From Paenibacillus sinopodophylli (GTDB lineage: Bacteria; Bacillota; Bacilli; Paenibacillales; Paenibacillaceae): DNA of 64,000 nt. Location of the stretch: assembly GCF_005930355.1 (NCBI RefSeq), contig NZ_VDBO01000005.1:124001-188000 (forward strand), in the 5' to 3' direction. The notes beneath the pieces were generated by a model. The model did not search any database. It saw only the letters and a list, made by a program, of their open reading frames with translations, and was not told where the DNA came from. Made by a program: the position numbers and the translations under genes. This document shows, one piece after another, positions 1-8,175 of the stretch (positions within the stretch are counted from its first letter, which is position 1; each line of letters opens with the position of its first letter).

Positions 1-603
1 TAAGAACTTGTTTGGGACTGTAGGCTAACAAATCTTTCTTGTCAGCTTTCGGTTAAATTAGATATGAAGTAGTCTGGCAAGGAGACAAATTGAGTATAGT
101 ACCGGGAGATAAGGTATTTAATGCTGTATGCAAAAATTTTAGATTGAGATACAAGAAAAAAAAGCGACCCTGATTATTAACAAATTCAATAAATCAAGAA
201 ATGTGGCCATCGTATTTGGAAAATCTGATTAATGATTCTTCGCGGCAGAAGCAACGCCCCAAGATCGCCGTCATCAACGGCACAATGAGAACAAAAGGTC
301 TCGTTGTTCTGTACACGCCCCAAAGTTTCAACGCTGAAACCTTTTTCAGAGCATAACCGACAGCTGGAGTGATTGGATCTCGTATGCGAGAATCCGGTGG
401 CTACAGGTGAAGACGAGAAGGGGCAAGCAGTAATATAGTATGCGGATATTGAATACATCGCCAGATAGGCTGAGTGCCTTGGGCGATGCTGCTCGAAGCA
501 TTCCGGCTTATTTGTGTTGCAAGCGACTACGATACGTTTGGAAGGATTTGTGAGAACCGCTCCGAATTATTAAGGATAACAAGATAATCGGAGGGGTTAA
601 AGC
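1..603. other. Upstream region without a supported gene
   Basis: I find no gene I can support here. A minus-strand open frame at 186-458 contains two CxxC pairs about 21 residues apart, as in a zinc ribbon, but has no ribosome binding site and no family I recognise. The right end carries the ribosome binding site GGAGGGG at 590-596 for the next gene. Confidence 0.5.
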
Positions 604-2958
604 TTGAAGGATAAAATGGCTAAGGTCAGCGAACCAACTGCGGCCGTACAAAGAAAAACGGAGGCTGCTGCCCCGGTCACGGGAGAGCGAGGTTTCGGCG
701 GGGTGTACGGCGGGTATTCGCCGGAGTCGATCTTGCAGCTTCAGCAAAAAGCAGGCAACAGTGCGGTTATGCAACTGCTGGCAAGCCGTTCAGCAGGTTC
801 AGCGCTTGGCAGCTTAGAGAGTTCAAGGCCTCCTGCGCAGCTGGCTAAGGAGGCAGAGCCTAATCGGACAGGCATGCCGGATAGTCTGAAGAGTGGTCTT
901 GAGTCGGTGTCTGGCATGGATTTGTCGGATGTATCCGTCCATTACAACTCCTCACGACCGGCGGAGCTTCAGGCTCACGCCTACGCACAAGGAAATGACA
1001 TCCATATTGCGCCAGGACAAGAGCAGCATCTCCCGCATGAAGGCTGGCATGTCGTGCAGCAGCGGCAGGGGCGGGTCAGACCGACCACACAGCTCAAGGG
1101 TGAGGCCATCAATGATAACAGTGCATTGGAGCAGGAAGCGGATCAAATGGGAGCACGAGCGAGCATGCTGGGAACAGCTTCGCACACGCTGTCGGCATCA
1201 GCAAGCCGTGCAGCATCCTCTACGGCTATTCCTCAGAGGAAGTCCTTTGGTTTTCTTCCGTCTACCTCCGCGAATGCACCGATTCAGCGTGCGCTAGTCC
1301 GAGATCAAGAGGTCATCGACGAACGCGACGATACGTTTAGATGGGGCAAGTTCAAAGGCAAGAGGGATGACGTCGACCCTAACCATGTAGGCATCGAGCA
1401 AGGAAGAGGCACAAAGCTGACCACCGGTGACAATGTAAAAACCAAAGTGCAGTGGAGCGCAATTGACGGCTTGGCTGGTGAAGGAAAGCGAGTAGAGGCG
1501 CTCGTTGGCCCCGATCATAATCTGGGAACATCGCCGAGTCATCCCAATGCAGTGGCGAGGGTCAATGGATTCAAGGCGCTATCGGGCCAATCCTATATCT
1601 CTGGCCATCTGCTTAATGAAAAGCTGGGCGGACCGGGCAACGACCCACGGAATTTGACCGCGATTTCAGGCTCGGCGAATTCGCTGCAAAGTTCGAATAT
1701 TGAGCAGCATGTTCGTGATCCGGTGAACGAAGATGGCGATTGGTACAAGTACATCGTAGATGTAGAGTACGCGGACGATTCAACGTTAATGGAAAACAAC
1801 AATCCGAAGCTGAAGGCCTATAATAAGCTTCCCAAGAAGCCTACCGGTGTTGTCATTACCGATTCAGGAGACAAGAAGCAGATTAAAGTGCGTTACGCTT
1901 CCAAGCTGACAGCCAACTGGTATCAGGTCAACTCTAAAGGTGGCAGATACGGTGCGGAATTCAAGAAAAACATGAGCATAAAATCCCCGTTTCACGGCGG
2001 AGAGTCCAGTATGGGCAAAATGAAGAATGAAGGGGAGGTAGCAGCCAAGCCCGACAAAAAGATTAGAGGCAAAGCTGCTCGAACGGATATCGACGCCGAA
2101 GAATTGGTGCTGACGACAAGCAATCTGCTCAAGAGCGTTATCGAAAACCGCGAGGGCTTAATCGAGAGACTCAATGAGTTGCGCGGCAGCAACAAAGAGC
2201 AGGCGGAGCTTGTGAAGAAGCTTGAGACGCTCGTTGACAAGGGTGAAGGAGAGTCTATTGAGCTTCGTGACATCGTCTATAATTACGGGTATGACTGGGG
2301 CTACGATCATGGCAAGGCGGCCCATTATACTAATATGGGCTGTTATGAGGATGATGGGAATAACGGTGTCTATAGCGAGGGATATGCGGAAGGCTACAAG
2401 CAGGGATATGTTGATGCTGAGCAATATGAGTTTGGTCATTCCCATGGCAAAGAGGACGGCTATTATGGGACGGGCTACACCAAGTACGAGAAATATAATG
2501 ATATGCATAACAATCAATCTTACCGTGACGGGTACGATGCGGGTGATGTTGAAGGCCGCTTTGAATACTGGTATGAGCGTGGGGAGCAGGACGGCTATCA
2601 CGATGGTCGGGAGGATCTGGAATGGCATTTGCTCAGCGAAGAGGAAGGGTACCTGAAAGGCTACGAGATGTCTTATGCAGAGGGCTTGAAGGAGAGTGCG
2701 TTCGCGAAGGGGAAAAGGCCAATTTGTGAAAACATTAAGCTGACCTATGACGCTAACGAGGCTAATCAATTCATATATAAAAAGTTTGACGGCACGACGA
2801 TCGTTTCTCTGACGGGTGAAAGTGATTATTTCAATGGTGAGAAGTGGTATGAGGTGGAAGTCATGTTCTCGACCCATCATATTTTGCAAGAGTATATAAG
2901 AGACAACGAGTTTGCGAAAGCATTGATGCACAAGGATTGGATTCGAGAGGGTAAATAA
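604..2958 (+). CDS. eCIS-core (DUF4157) protein with nuclease-like segment and Gly/Tyr-rich repeat
   Basis: The start is TTG, 7 nt after GGAGGGG; the in-frame ATG at 616 lies too far away. Around residues 45-60 there is a QLQQKAGNSAVMQLL-like helix common in proteins carrying the extracellular contractile injection system (eCIS) core domain. Residues about 90-190 form the DUF4157 domain with the zincin-type motif HEGWH. Residues about 235-400 contain GHLLNEKLGGPGNDPRNLT, resembling the GH...GG...NL core of DNA/RNA non-specific endonucleases of polymorphic toxins. Residues about 510-550 look like coiled coil. Residues about 557-690 are a degenerate repeat of Gly-Tyr-x-x-Gly units rich in Asp, Glu and Lys. 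The roughly 80-residue C-terminus is unrecognised. No eCIS sheath, tube or baseplate gene is nearby, so this is an orphan cargo or toxin candidate. There is no signal peptide. The domain call is firm; nuclease activity is inference. Confidence 0.8.
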   Translation: MKDKMAKVSEPTAAVQRKTEAAAPVTGERGFGGVYGGYSPESILQLQQKAGNSAVMQLLASRSAGSALGSLESSRPPAQLAKEAEPNRTGMPDSLKSGLESVSGMDLSDVSVHYNSSRPAELQAHAYAQGNDIHIAPGQEQHLPHEGWHVVQQRQGRVRPTTQLKGEAINDNSALEQEADQMGARASMLGTASHTLSASASRAASSTAIPQRKSFGFLPSTSANAPIQRALVRDQEVIDERDDTFRWGKFKGKRDDVDPNHVGIEQGRGTKLTTGDNVKTKVQWSAIDGLAGEGKRVEALVGPDHNLGTSPSHPNAVARVNGFKALSGQSYISGHLLNEKLGGPGNDPRNLTAISGSANSLQSSNIEQHVRDPVNEDGDWYKYIVDVEYADDSTLMENNNPKLKAYNKLPKKPTGVVITDSGDKKQIKVRYASKLTANWYQVNSKGGRYGAEFKKNMSIKSPFHGGESSMGKMKNEGEVAAKPDKKIRGKAARTDIDAEELVLTTSNLLKSVIENREGLIERLNELRGSNKEQAELVKKLETLVDKGEGESIELRDIVYNYGYDWGYDHGKAAHYTNMGCYEDDGNNGVYSEGYAEGYKQGYVDAEQYEFGHSHGKEDGYYGTGYTKYEKYNDMHNNQSYRDGYDAGDVEGRFEYWYERGEQDGYHDGREDLEWHLLSEEEGYLKGYEMSYAEGLKESAFAKGKRPICENIKLTYDANEANQFIYKKFDGTTIVSLTGESDYFNGEKWYEVEVMFSTHHILQEYIRDNEFAKALMHKDWIREGK

Positions 2959-3034
2959 TAATATTCCTTTACGGGAATATTCCATTTGAGGTATGCTCTA
3001 ATTATAAATTCATACTAAGAAATGAGGAATGGAA

Positions 3035-3541
3035 ATGACAGTGAAACGGGAAGACAAGGAGCTAGTCATTACACGTGTACTCCATGCACCGCGTGAGCTT
3101 GTATTCAATGCATGGTCAGAGGTCGAGCATTTAAAGCGATGGTGGGGACCGAAAGGGTTTGAAATAAATGTCGCACAATTGGATTTCCGTCCAGGCGGTG
3201 TTTTCCATTACAACATGCAATCTTCCGATGGAAATCAAATGTGGGGTAAATTTGTGTATCAAGAAATTAAAGCTTTCGAGAAGATTGTCTGGGTCAACAG
3301 CTTTTCAGATGAGGCGGGTAATATTGTTAGGGCTCCTTTTAGCGATTTGATCCCGTTGGAAATACGAAATACAGTAACCTTTAGTGAAAATAACGGTATT
3401 ACAACAATGACCTTGTGGAGTGGACCGATCAACGAAACGGAGGAAGAGAGAAGCTTCTTTGAGGGCATGTTTGAGTCCATGCAGGAAGGCTTCGGAGCAA
3501 CGTTCGATCAGCTCGAACAATATTTGGCAGACCATTCTTAA
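3035..3541 (+). CDS. SRPBCC/AHSA1 domain protein
   Basis: This is a small single-domain protein of the SRPBCC (START-like) superfamily, AHSA1 subgroup, related to the C-terminal domain of Hsp90 co-chaperone Aha1. The signature is the N-terminal TRVLHAPRELVFNAWSE segment, the downstream WWGPKGF and a RPGGVFHYNM strand. Bacterial members are cytoplasmic ligand-binding folds whose ligands are mostly unknown, so no specific role is assigned. An ATG at 3029 is possible but lies only about 1 nt from the GAGGA at 3024-3028, whereas the ATG at 3035 is 6 nt away, so I use 3035. It stands alone, about 75 bp after the DUF4157 gene. Confidence 0.85.
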   Translation: MTVKREDKELVITRVLHAPRELVFNAWSEVEHLKRWWGPKGFEINVAQLDFRPGGVFHYNMQSSDGNQMWGKFVYQEIKAFEKIVWVNSFSDEAGNIVRAPFSDLIPLEIRNTVTFSENNGITTMTLWSGPINETEEERSFFEGMFESMQEGFGATFDQLEQYLADHS

Positions 3542-3722
3542 CCAAGATTCATAGGTAAATCTTATTATTGGTTAAAGAAATTGGATCTCGGTCACTGCCC
3601 TTTTTTGGTTGTACTGTAAGCAAGACTGTCTTTCGACTGAGTAATGCTACAATTATTGTATAGAATGTAATCATAACCGTCGCTAAAATGTTTTTGATAA
3701 TAGGGCTAATTCAGTTAAGAGG

Positions 3723-3768
3723 GAGGCTGGCAAGTGCTTTAAGCAGGATGAAAGCACTCGCCAGCCTC
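3723..3768. terminator. Long perfect-stem hairpin between convergent genes
   Basis: An 18-bp stem with one A.C mismatch (GAGGCTGGC...GCCAGCCTC outer part) encloses a 10-nt loop. It lies between the convergent SRPBCC and ferredoxin-reductase genes. No clear T run follows on either strand, so it may be a weak terminator or an RNA 3'-end stabiliser. Confidence 0.5.
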
Positions 3769-3799
3769 GGAACGAGCCGGATTTTCCCTAGTGTTATAG

Positions 3800-4858
3800 T
3801 TAACTACCTAGATTGAATTTCTTATTTCTTTCAAGAAATCTCTCATTATGAGAGGACACGTAGGCCATGCTGTCGGCTGTCGGCTCCAAATACAGCTTAG
3901 CGCTGTTGAGCGCTAGCACCGCGTCATTGAAGGCACCGGCGATTAGCTTGACCTTGCTGCCGTGGGAAGCGATGTCCCCTGCAACGAAGACGCCTGGAAT
4001 ATTGGTAGCCATGGTCTCGTTGGCGGCAATGATATTATGGTTCATTTTTAGACCCCAATTGCCTATTTCGCCGTAGTCCCTAATAAAGCCATGGCTGATG
4101 ACGACGGCATCGATCTCTAAAGTTATTGAGTCGCCTGTGTCGCTATGTACAATGTCCACGCTATGTATCGTTTCGCCTGACCCATGAAGCTTGTCGACCT
4201 TATAGGGTACGAACACACGCGCTTCTTTCATCATATTGGCCACCTGATTCTCATGGGCTGCAAACTGTTCTCGGCGATGTACGACATATACTTGTGCCGC
4301 AATCGGAAGCAGTTCATTGGCCCAGTCGACGGCAGAATCGCCTCCCCCGGAAATGAGTACGTGTTTGCCGCGAAAACGATCTAGCTGCTGAACCGTATAA
4401 TGCAGATTGCTGATTTCGTATCGATCAGCACCTTCAATATCTAGCTTCTGTATGTTGGTTATGCCTCGGCCAATTGCTAGAATAACCGTACGCGAGTAAT
4501 GCTTCTCGCCTGTGTCTGACAGTAATTCGATCGTTCCGTCCTCCAAACGGGCAAAGTGCTGAACACGCTGATTGAATACAATAGTAGGATCAAACGTACG
4601 AGCCTGCTGCTCCAAATGGCCGATTAACGTTTCGCAGCGAGTAGGAGGAACTGCGCCAATATCCCAGATCAGCTTCTCGGGATACATGTGCATGAAGCCT
4701 CCAAGCTCTGACTTGGCTTCGATTAGCTTGATTTTTAAATCGCGCATGCCGCCGTAGAAGGCCGCGTACATGCCAGCCGGTCCGCCGCCAATAATCGTAA
4801 CGTCGAAAATAACTTTATCGTTCGGCATAACTCTGCTCTCCATATGTTGGTTATCCAT
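3800..4858 (-). CDS. Ferredoxin--NADP reductase, thioredoxin-reductase-like (YumC/YcgT type)
   Basis: This flavoenzyme would move electrons between NADPH and ferredoxin or another small iron protein in the cytoplasm. The FAD-binding GGGPAGMYAA motif is at residues 24-33, the NADPH-binding GGGDSAVDWA near residue 170, and the second FAD motif GVFVAGDIAS near residue 290. No CxxC redox pair typical of true thioredoxin reductase is seen, which fits the type-2 ferredoxin--NADP reductase family; 352 residues is slightly longer than B. subtilis YumC. The ATG follows directly on the stop codon of the upstream siderophore-binding lipoprotein (TAAATG), so the two are translationally coupled. That pairing suggests a role in releasing iron from an imported ferric siderophore by reduction. 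The fold is well supported; the ferric-siderophore role is inference. Confidence 0.85.
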   Translation of the reverse strand: MDNQHMESRVMPNDKVIFDVTIIGGGPAGMYAAFYGGMRDLKIKLIEAKSELGGFMHMYPEKLIWDIGAVPPTRCETLIGHLEQQARTFDPTIVFNQRVQHFARLEDGTIELLSDTGEKHYSRTVILAIGRGITNIQKLDIEGADRYEISNLHYTVQQLDRFRGKHVLISGGGDSAVDWANELLPIAAQVYVVHRREQFAAHENQVANMMKEARVFVPYKVDKLHGSGETIHSVDIVHSDTGDSITLEIDAVVISHGFIRDYGEIGNWGLKMNHNIIAANETMATNIPGVFVAGDIASHGSKVKLIAGAFNDAVLALNSAKLYLEPTADSMAYVSSHNERFLERNKKFNLGS

Positions 4859-5905
4859 TTATTTTATGTTTTCCTTTAATACTTTAATTAGCTCGTTAAG
4901 CTTGGCTTGCTCGGCTTTCGGGCCTTCGATCAGCCAGTTTTTCATGTTTAGTACATGTACATTTCCTTTTATGACTGCAGGAATGGAGCCCCAAACTGCC
5001 GTGTCTTCGAGAGCGAGCAAATTATCCAACGTCTTCTGCAAATTCTCGTCGCTTCCATCCGAGCTTAAGGTGACGACAAACAGATGCTCCGCCGATACTT
5101 CGGGAAGAACCTCTAGCGAAATTGAGGCGTTTTGCTTATCCGGGTTAGCCTTTTGCAGTTCTAGCGTGAATGGGTCGGCTTGCCAGCCAAGACCTTCATA
5201 AACGATGCTGACATAGCTAGACATTGGAGTCGTACTAGATAAAATAGATGGTAGGAACAAGCGAGCATCCTTCTCTTGCATCCGCAAAAAGGCTGCAGTC
5301 GGCTGTTCGCCAATCAGTTGGGATACTTCTTGTTTAGCTGCGGCAATAAATGCTTCCTGATCGGACAACACTTGCTGCGCTCGCTCGTCCAAGTTCAAGG
5401 CTTCGCCGATTTGAACGATGGAAGTTCTCCAATTGCTGCGATTATACGCGATAGTCGGCGCAATTGAGCTCAGCTTGCTGTACACTTCTTCGCCTAGCAG
5501 GGAGGAAGCGATAATAAGATCAGGGTCGGCTGCGATAACGGCTTCAAAATTTAACTCATCTGTAAAACTTTCAATTTTTGCACCTTGCTGTTCTAAATCG
5601 GAATTAAGGTAATCTTGGCGCAGAATAGGGGTTGCCAGGACGAGTGGAACATCAAGCGTTAGCAGCATATCTTCAAGATTAATGGACGCAATTCGTTTCG
5701 GATTGGCAGGAATATCGGTCGTTCCAAAGTTATGCACGACTGAACGCGTTTCGTTATTAATTTCTTCTTCGGGCAAATCTGACACGTTAGGCGTGGCATT
5801 GCCAGCTTCTATCGTTCCTGTATTGTTACCGCCGCAGGCTGCAAGCAAGGCTATCATAAGGAATAGTCCAAGAAATACACTCAGGTATCGTTTTTTGTTA
5901 ATCAT
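4859..5905 (-). CDS. Iron-siderophore ABC transporter substrate-binding lipoprotein
   Basis: The N-terminus is a lipoprotein signal peptide ending in the lipobox LLAACGG. The rest is the FecB/FhuD-type helical-backbone binding fold: a PKRIASINLEDMLLTLDVP segment, then DPDLIIASS, and near the C-terminus a VWGSIPAVIKGNVHVL segment. It would sit on the outer face of the membrane and deliver a ferric siderophore to a permease, but no permease is adjacent. A Fur box about 20 bp upstream of the start predicts repression when iron is plentiful. It is the first gene of an operon with the ferredoxin reductase and lies downstream of, and is probably activated by, the Btr-like regulator at 5996-7633. 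The ligand cannot be told from sequence. Confidence 0.9.
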   Translation of the reverse strand: MINKKRYLSVFLGLFLMIALLAACGGNNTGTIEAGNATPNVSDLPEEEINNETRSVVHNFGTTDIPANPKRIASINLEDMLLTLDVPLVLATPILRQDYLNSDLEQQGAKIESFTDELNFEAVIAADPDLIIASSLLGEEVYSKLSSIAPTIAYNRSNWRTSIVQIGEALNLDERAQQVLSDQEAFIAAAKQEVSQLIGEQPTAAFLRMQEKDARLFLPSILSSTTPMSSYVSIVYEGLGWQADPFTLELQKANPDKQNASISLEVLPEVSAEHLFVVTLSSDGSDENLQKTLDNLLALEDTAVWGSIPAVIKGNVHVLNMKNWLIEGPKAEQAKLNELIKVLKENIK

Positions 5906-5926
5906 GTTGACCCCTCCAAGTTTAAT

Positions 5927-5941
5927 TGATATTCATTCTCA
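5927..5941. promoter_or_regulatory. Fur box upstream of siderophore-binding lipoprotein
   Basis: TGATATTCATTCTCA matches the Bacillus Fur box TGATAATNATTATCA at 12 of 14 defined positions. It lies about 22 bp upstream of the lipoprotein start codon. Confidence 0.75.
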
Positions 5942-5995
5942 ATAAATAAAAGGATACCATTCCTCCCCGACGGGAGGAATGGACTTTTGTTGAGC

Positions 5996-7633
5996 TTATT
6001 CATGGATATAAGAGGGATTCGTAAACAGCTGTAGCGCTTCGTTTAATATTAAGTCGTGACCGTGCGCAGAATAGTCCAGCCAGGGCATCTCGTTGACTTC
6101 ATACACCTGACTTTTCTGAAAGGGAATAAGATCGTTCCATATACGGGACTGGAGCCAGCTGTTCCATTGGTCTCGGGACTGCTTGTCTTTATTAACAATA
6201 ACAAGCATATGGTCGCCTGCAAACAGGCCAAGCTCGGAAGGAGATACGTGGTGGAATACGGCAATTTGCTCGTATGGATAAGCGGGCTGCAAGCCTAAGC
6301 AGTCGAATAGGACGGAGCCGCCGTTTCGTTTGCCGTAAACGTAAAGCTTGCCGTTTTTGACATGGACAATGGATATGGCAGCCTTGCCTATCCGAGCTTG
6401 AATAGCTCCGGCAACCCTTTTCGCTTTGCGATCGTAGTCCTTCAACCATACTTCTGCTTCTCTGCGCTTGCCAAGAGCATCGGCGATCATACAAAGCTGT
6501 TGACGCCAGTCCAGCTCCATCCACGGAATAACGATTAGCTTGGAGGAGGAGTCGGAAAAAGATTGATAGGTGGCTGCCTCCTCTTCGCTGCACATAATGA
6601 TCTCGGGCCGGGCTTCTCTGAGCATGTTTGTATTGAAGTGCCAGATGTCTTCGTCGATCTGTTCGGATCTTTGTAATTGATAAGGAATGCGATTGAAATA
6701 AGAGCTGCGGTGACTGTCGCGGCCTTGATCAACAACGGCTACGTATGGAACGACCTCAAGCGCCAGCAGTTGACCGGTAAAAGGAAAGCTGGCTGCCGCG
6801 ATTTTATTTCGTTTGAGCTTGCGGTATGCGCTTGGCGATACGCCCTCCATATGTTTAAACTTGCGGCTAAAATAATACTCATCGGCAAATCCGGCTTGTC
6901 TGGCGATTTCGATAACGGATAGGTCTGTGGAAAGCAGTTTTTCTTTTGCAGACTGAATGCGGATTGCATTCAAATAAGCAATCGGACTTTGTCCGGTCTG
7001 CTTCTTGAACTGCTCGGAGTAATGCCATACGCTCATACCCGCAAGGCGGGCTAGCTTATGCCGGTCTAAAGGCATATAGTAATGCTTGTCCATGTAAACA
7101 ATCGACTGGCTTATGACATGCTCGCTTTGCTTGTTCTTGCCTGTTTCACTGCACTCCATCAGAAGGAGCAGCAGCTTGGAGCGCATGAGCTCAGCTTGTA
7201 CAATTGCACGGAGACCGTCTGCGGCTGTCACATTCAGAAGCTGTTCGGCCAGCGATAGCCACTCTGTTTCTGATGAACCTTCAAGCTTGCCGGCTTCGGG
7301 AAAGGGCCATTCCAGCCTTCGGAATGGGCGGACTTCGTCATTGTTAGGGGTTAACGGCTCATAGAAATGAATAGCTATGAAGAAGCCGCGTACTCCTCTG
7401 TCCGTATCATGTTCCGCGAATATGGCATTCATCTTCGGTAGAATGACATAGGCTTGGCCGCGTTCGAGCGAATAGTTTCGATCTTCAAGCTGCAATGTTC
7501 CAGTACCGTGTTGAACAATGAAAATGACGGTACTTGCTTGCAACATGAGGGCAATCGAGAAGGTATCGTTGGATGTATGATAATTTTGAACGTTGTCGAT
7601 GTAAGTAATGGTCATTGCTTCGTTATGAGTCAT
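5996..7633 (-). CDS. AraC-family regulator fused to a cytoplasmic siderophore-binding domain (Btr-like)
   Basis: Three parts are visible: an N-terminal cupin-like sensor region (about residues 1-165), an AraC double helix-turn-helix (about residues 170-275, with LARLAGMSVWHYSEQFKKQ and IARQAGFADEYYFSRKFKH), and a C-terminal FecB/FhuD-like binding domain (about residues 285-540). This is the layout of B. subtilis Btr, which activates siderophore uptake when it binds the ferric siderophore. There is no signal peptide, so it acts in the cytoplasm. The start is well placed, with AAAGGAC 8 nt upstream. A perfect Fur box lies about 20 bp upstream, so it should be made when iron is low. The downstream lipoprotein-reductase pair, same strand, is the likely target. 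Confidence 0.9.
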   Translation of the reverse strand: MTHNEAMTITYIDNVQNYHTSNDTFSIALMLQASTVIFIVQHGTGTLQLEDRNYSLERGQAYVILPKMNAIFAEHDTDRGVRGFFIAIHFYEPLTPNNDEVRPFRRLEWPFPEAGKLEGSSETEWLSLAEQLLNVTAADGLRAIVQAELMRSKLLLLLMECSETGKNKQSEHVISQSIVYMDKHYYMPLDRHKLARLAGMSVWHYSEQFKKQTGQSPIAYLNAIRIQSAKEKLLSTDLSVIEIARQAGFADEYYFSRKFKHMEGVSPSAYRKLKRNKIAAASFPFTGQLLALEVVPYVAVVDQGRDSHRSSYFNRIPYQLQRSEQIDEDIWHFNTNMLREARPEIIMCSEEEAATYQSFSDSSSKLIVIPWMELDWRQQLCMIADALGKRREAEVWLKDYDRKAKRVAGAIQARIGKAAISIVHVKNGKLYVYGKRNGGSVLFDCLGLQPAYPYEQIAVFHHVSPSELGLFAGDHMLVIVNKDKQSRDQWNSWLQSRIWNDLIPFQKSQVYEVNEMPWLDYSAHGHDLILNEALQLFTNPSYIHE

Positions 7634-7654
7634 AATAAAGTCCTTTTCATTTAA

Positions 7655-7669
7655 TGATAATAATTATCA
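7655..7669. promoter_or_regulatory. Perfect Fur box upstream of Btr-like regulator
   Basis: TGATAATAATTATCA is an exact match to the 15-bp Fur box, 22 bp upstream of the regulator start codon. Confidence 0.9.
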
Positions 7670-7803
7670 AACATAATGCGAAAAAACTCAATGAAAAGAA
7701 ACGGGTAGTCAGATTGGGAGCTGAAATAGCGGTGTCATCAAACAGAGTGGTAGAGGGAGGGATTTCGACGCAGTAAGATTTACGATGTCGCTTTTGATTC
7801 TGA

Positions 7804-8160
7804 ATGTGCAGCTCGAAGGAAGAAGCTTACCTTATATTACAAGGGTTGAAAAATTCGATCTGGTACCTTTTCCTCATTTGGTATTTATGTTTCTTAATGG
7901 AAACCCGATATAAAAAAGGGAAGATTACAGAGAGAAGGGACAGTCAGCCAGTTATACGATTTAAATCATGGGTCAATACATATCGAACGGACGATATTGA
8001 GTTTCACTATTGGATTGGGGAGGAAGGCAATCATGACGGCTTTCTTCACATACGGGCAGTACCGACGGATTTTTATGAAAACAGGGGAAGTCGATTTTTG
8101 AATATGGACGATGAAACCTATAAAGGTGTTGGCCAAATTATATCTTTAAAATGCCTTTAA
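7804..8160 (+). CDS. Possible small hypothetical protein
   Basis: This is a 118-residue open frame with no family I recognise. It has a hydrophobic stretch at about residues 16-32 and a charged C-terminal half. No ribosome binding site precedes the ATG. The protein-like composition of the second half (for example HYWIGEEGNHDGFLHIRAVP) suggests it may be the remnant of a longer gene. It fills the gap between the iron cluster and the MocR gene. Confidence 0.25.
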   Translation: MCSSKEEAYLILQGLKNSIWYLFLIWYLCFLMETRYKKGKITERRDSQPVIRFKSWVNTYRTDDIEFHYWIGEEGNHDGFLHIRAVPTDFYENRGSRFLNMDDETYKGVGQIISLKCL

Positions 8161-8175
8161 CCAAATGTTTAATCA

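Noticed and set aside
186-458. Minus-strand frame with two CxxC pairs resembling a zinc ribbon
   Set aside because: No ribosome binding site, no recognised family and no support from neighbours; kept only as a remark on the upstream region.
2158-2985. Long minus-strand frame of 275 codons
   Set aside because: It lies opposite the Gly-Tyr repeat of the DUF4157 gene; the biased codons there create an artificial open frame, and it has no domain or ribosome binding site.
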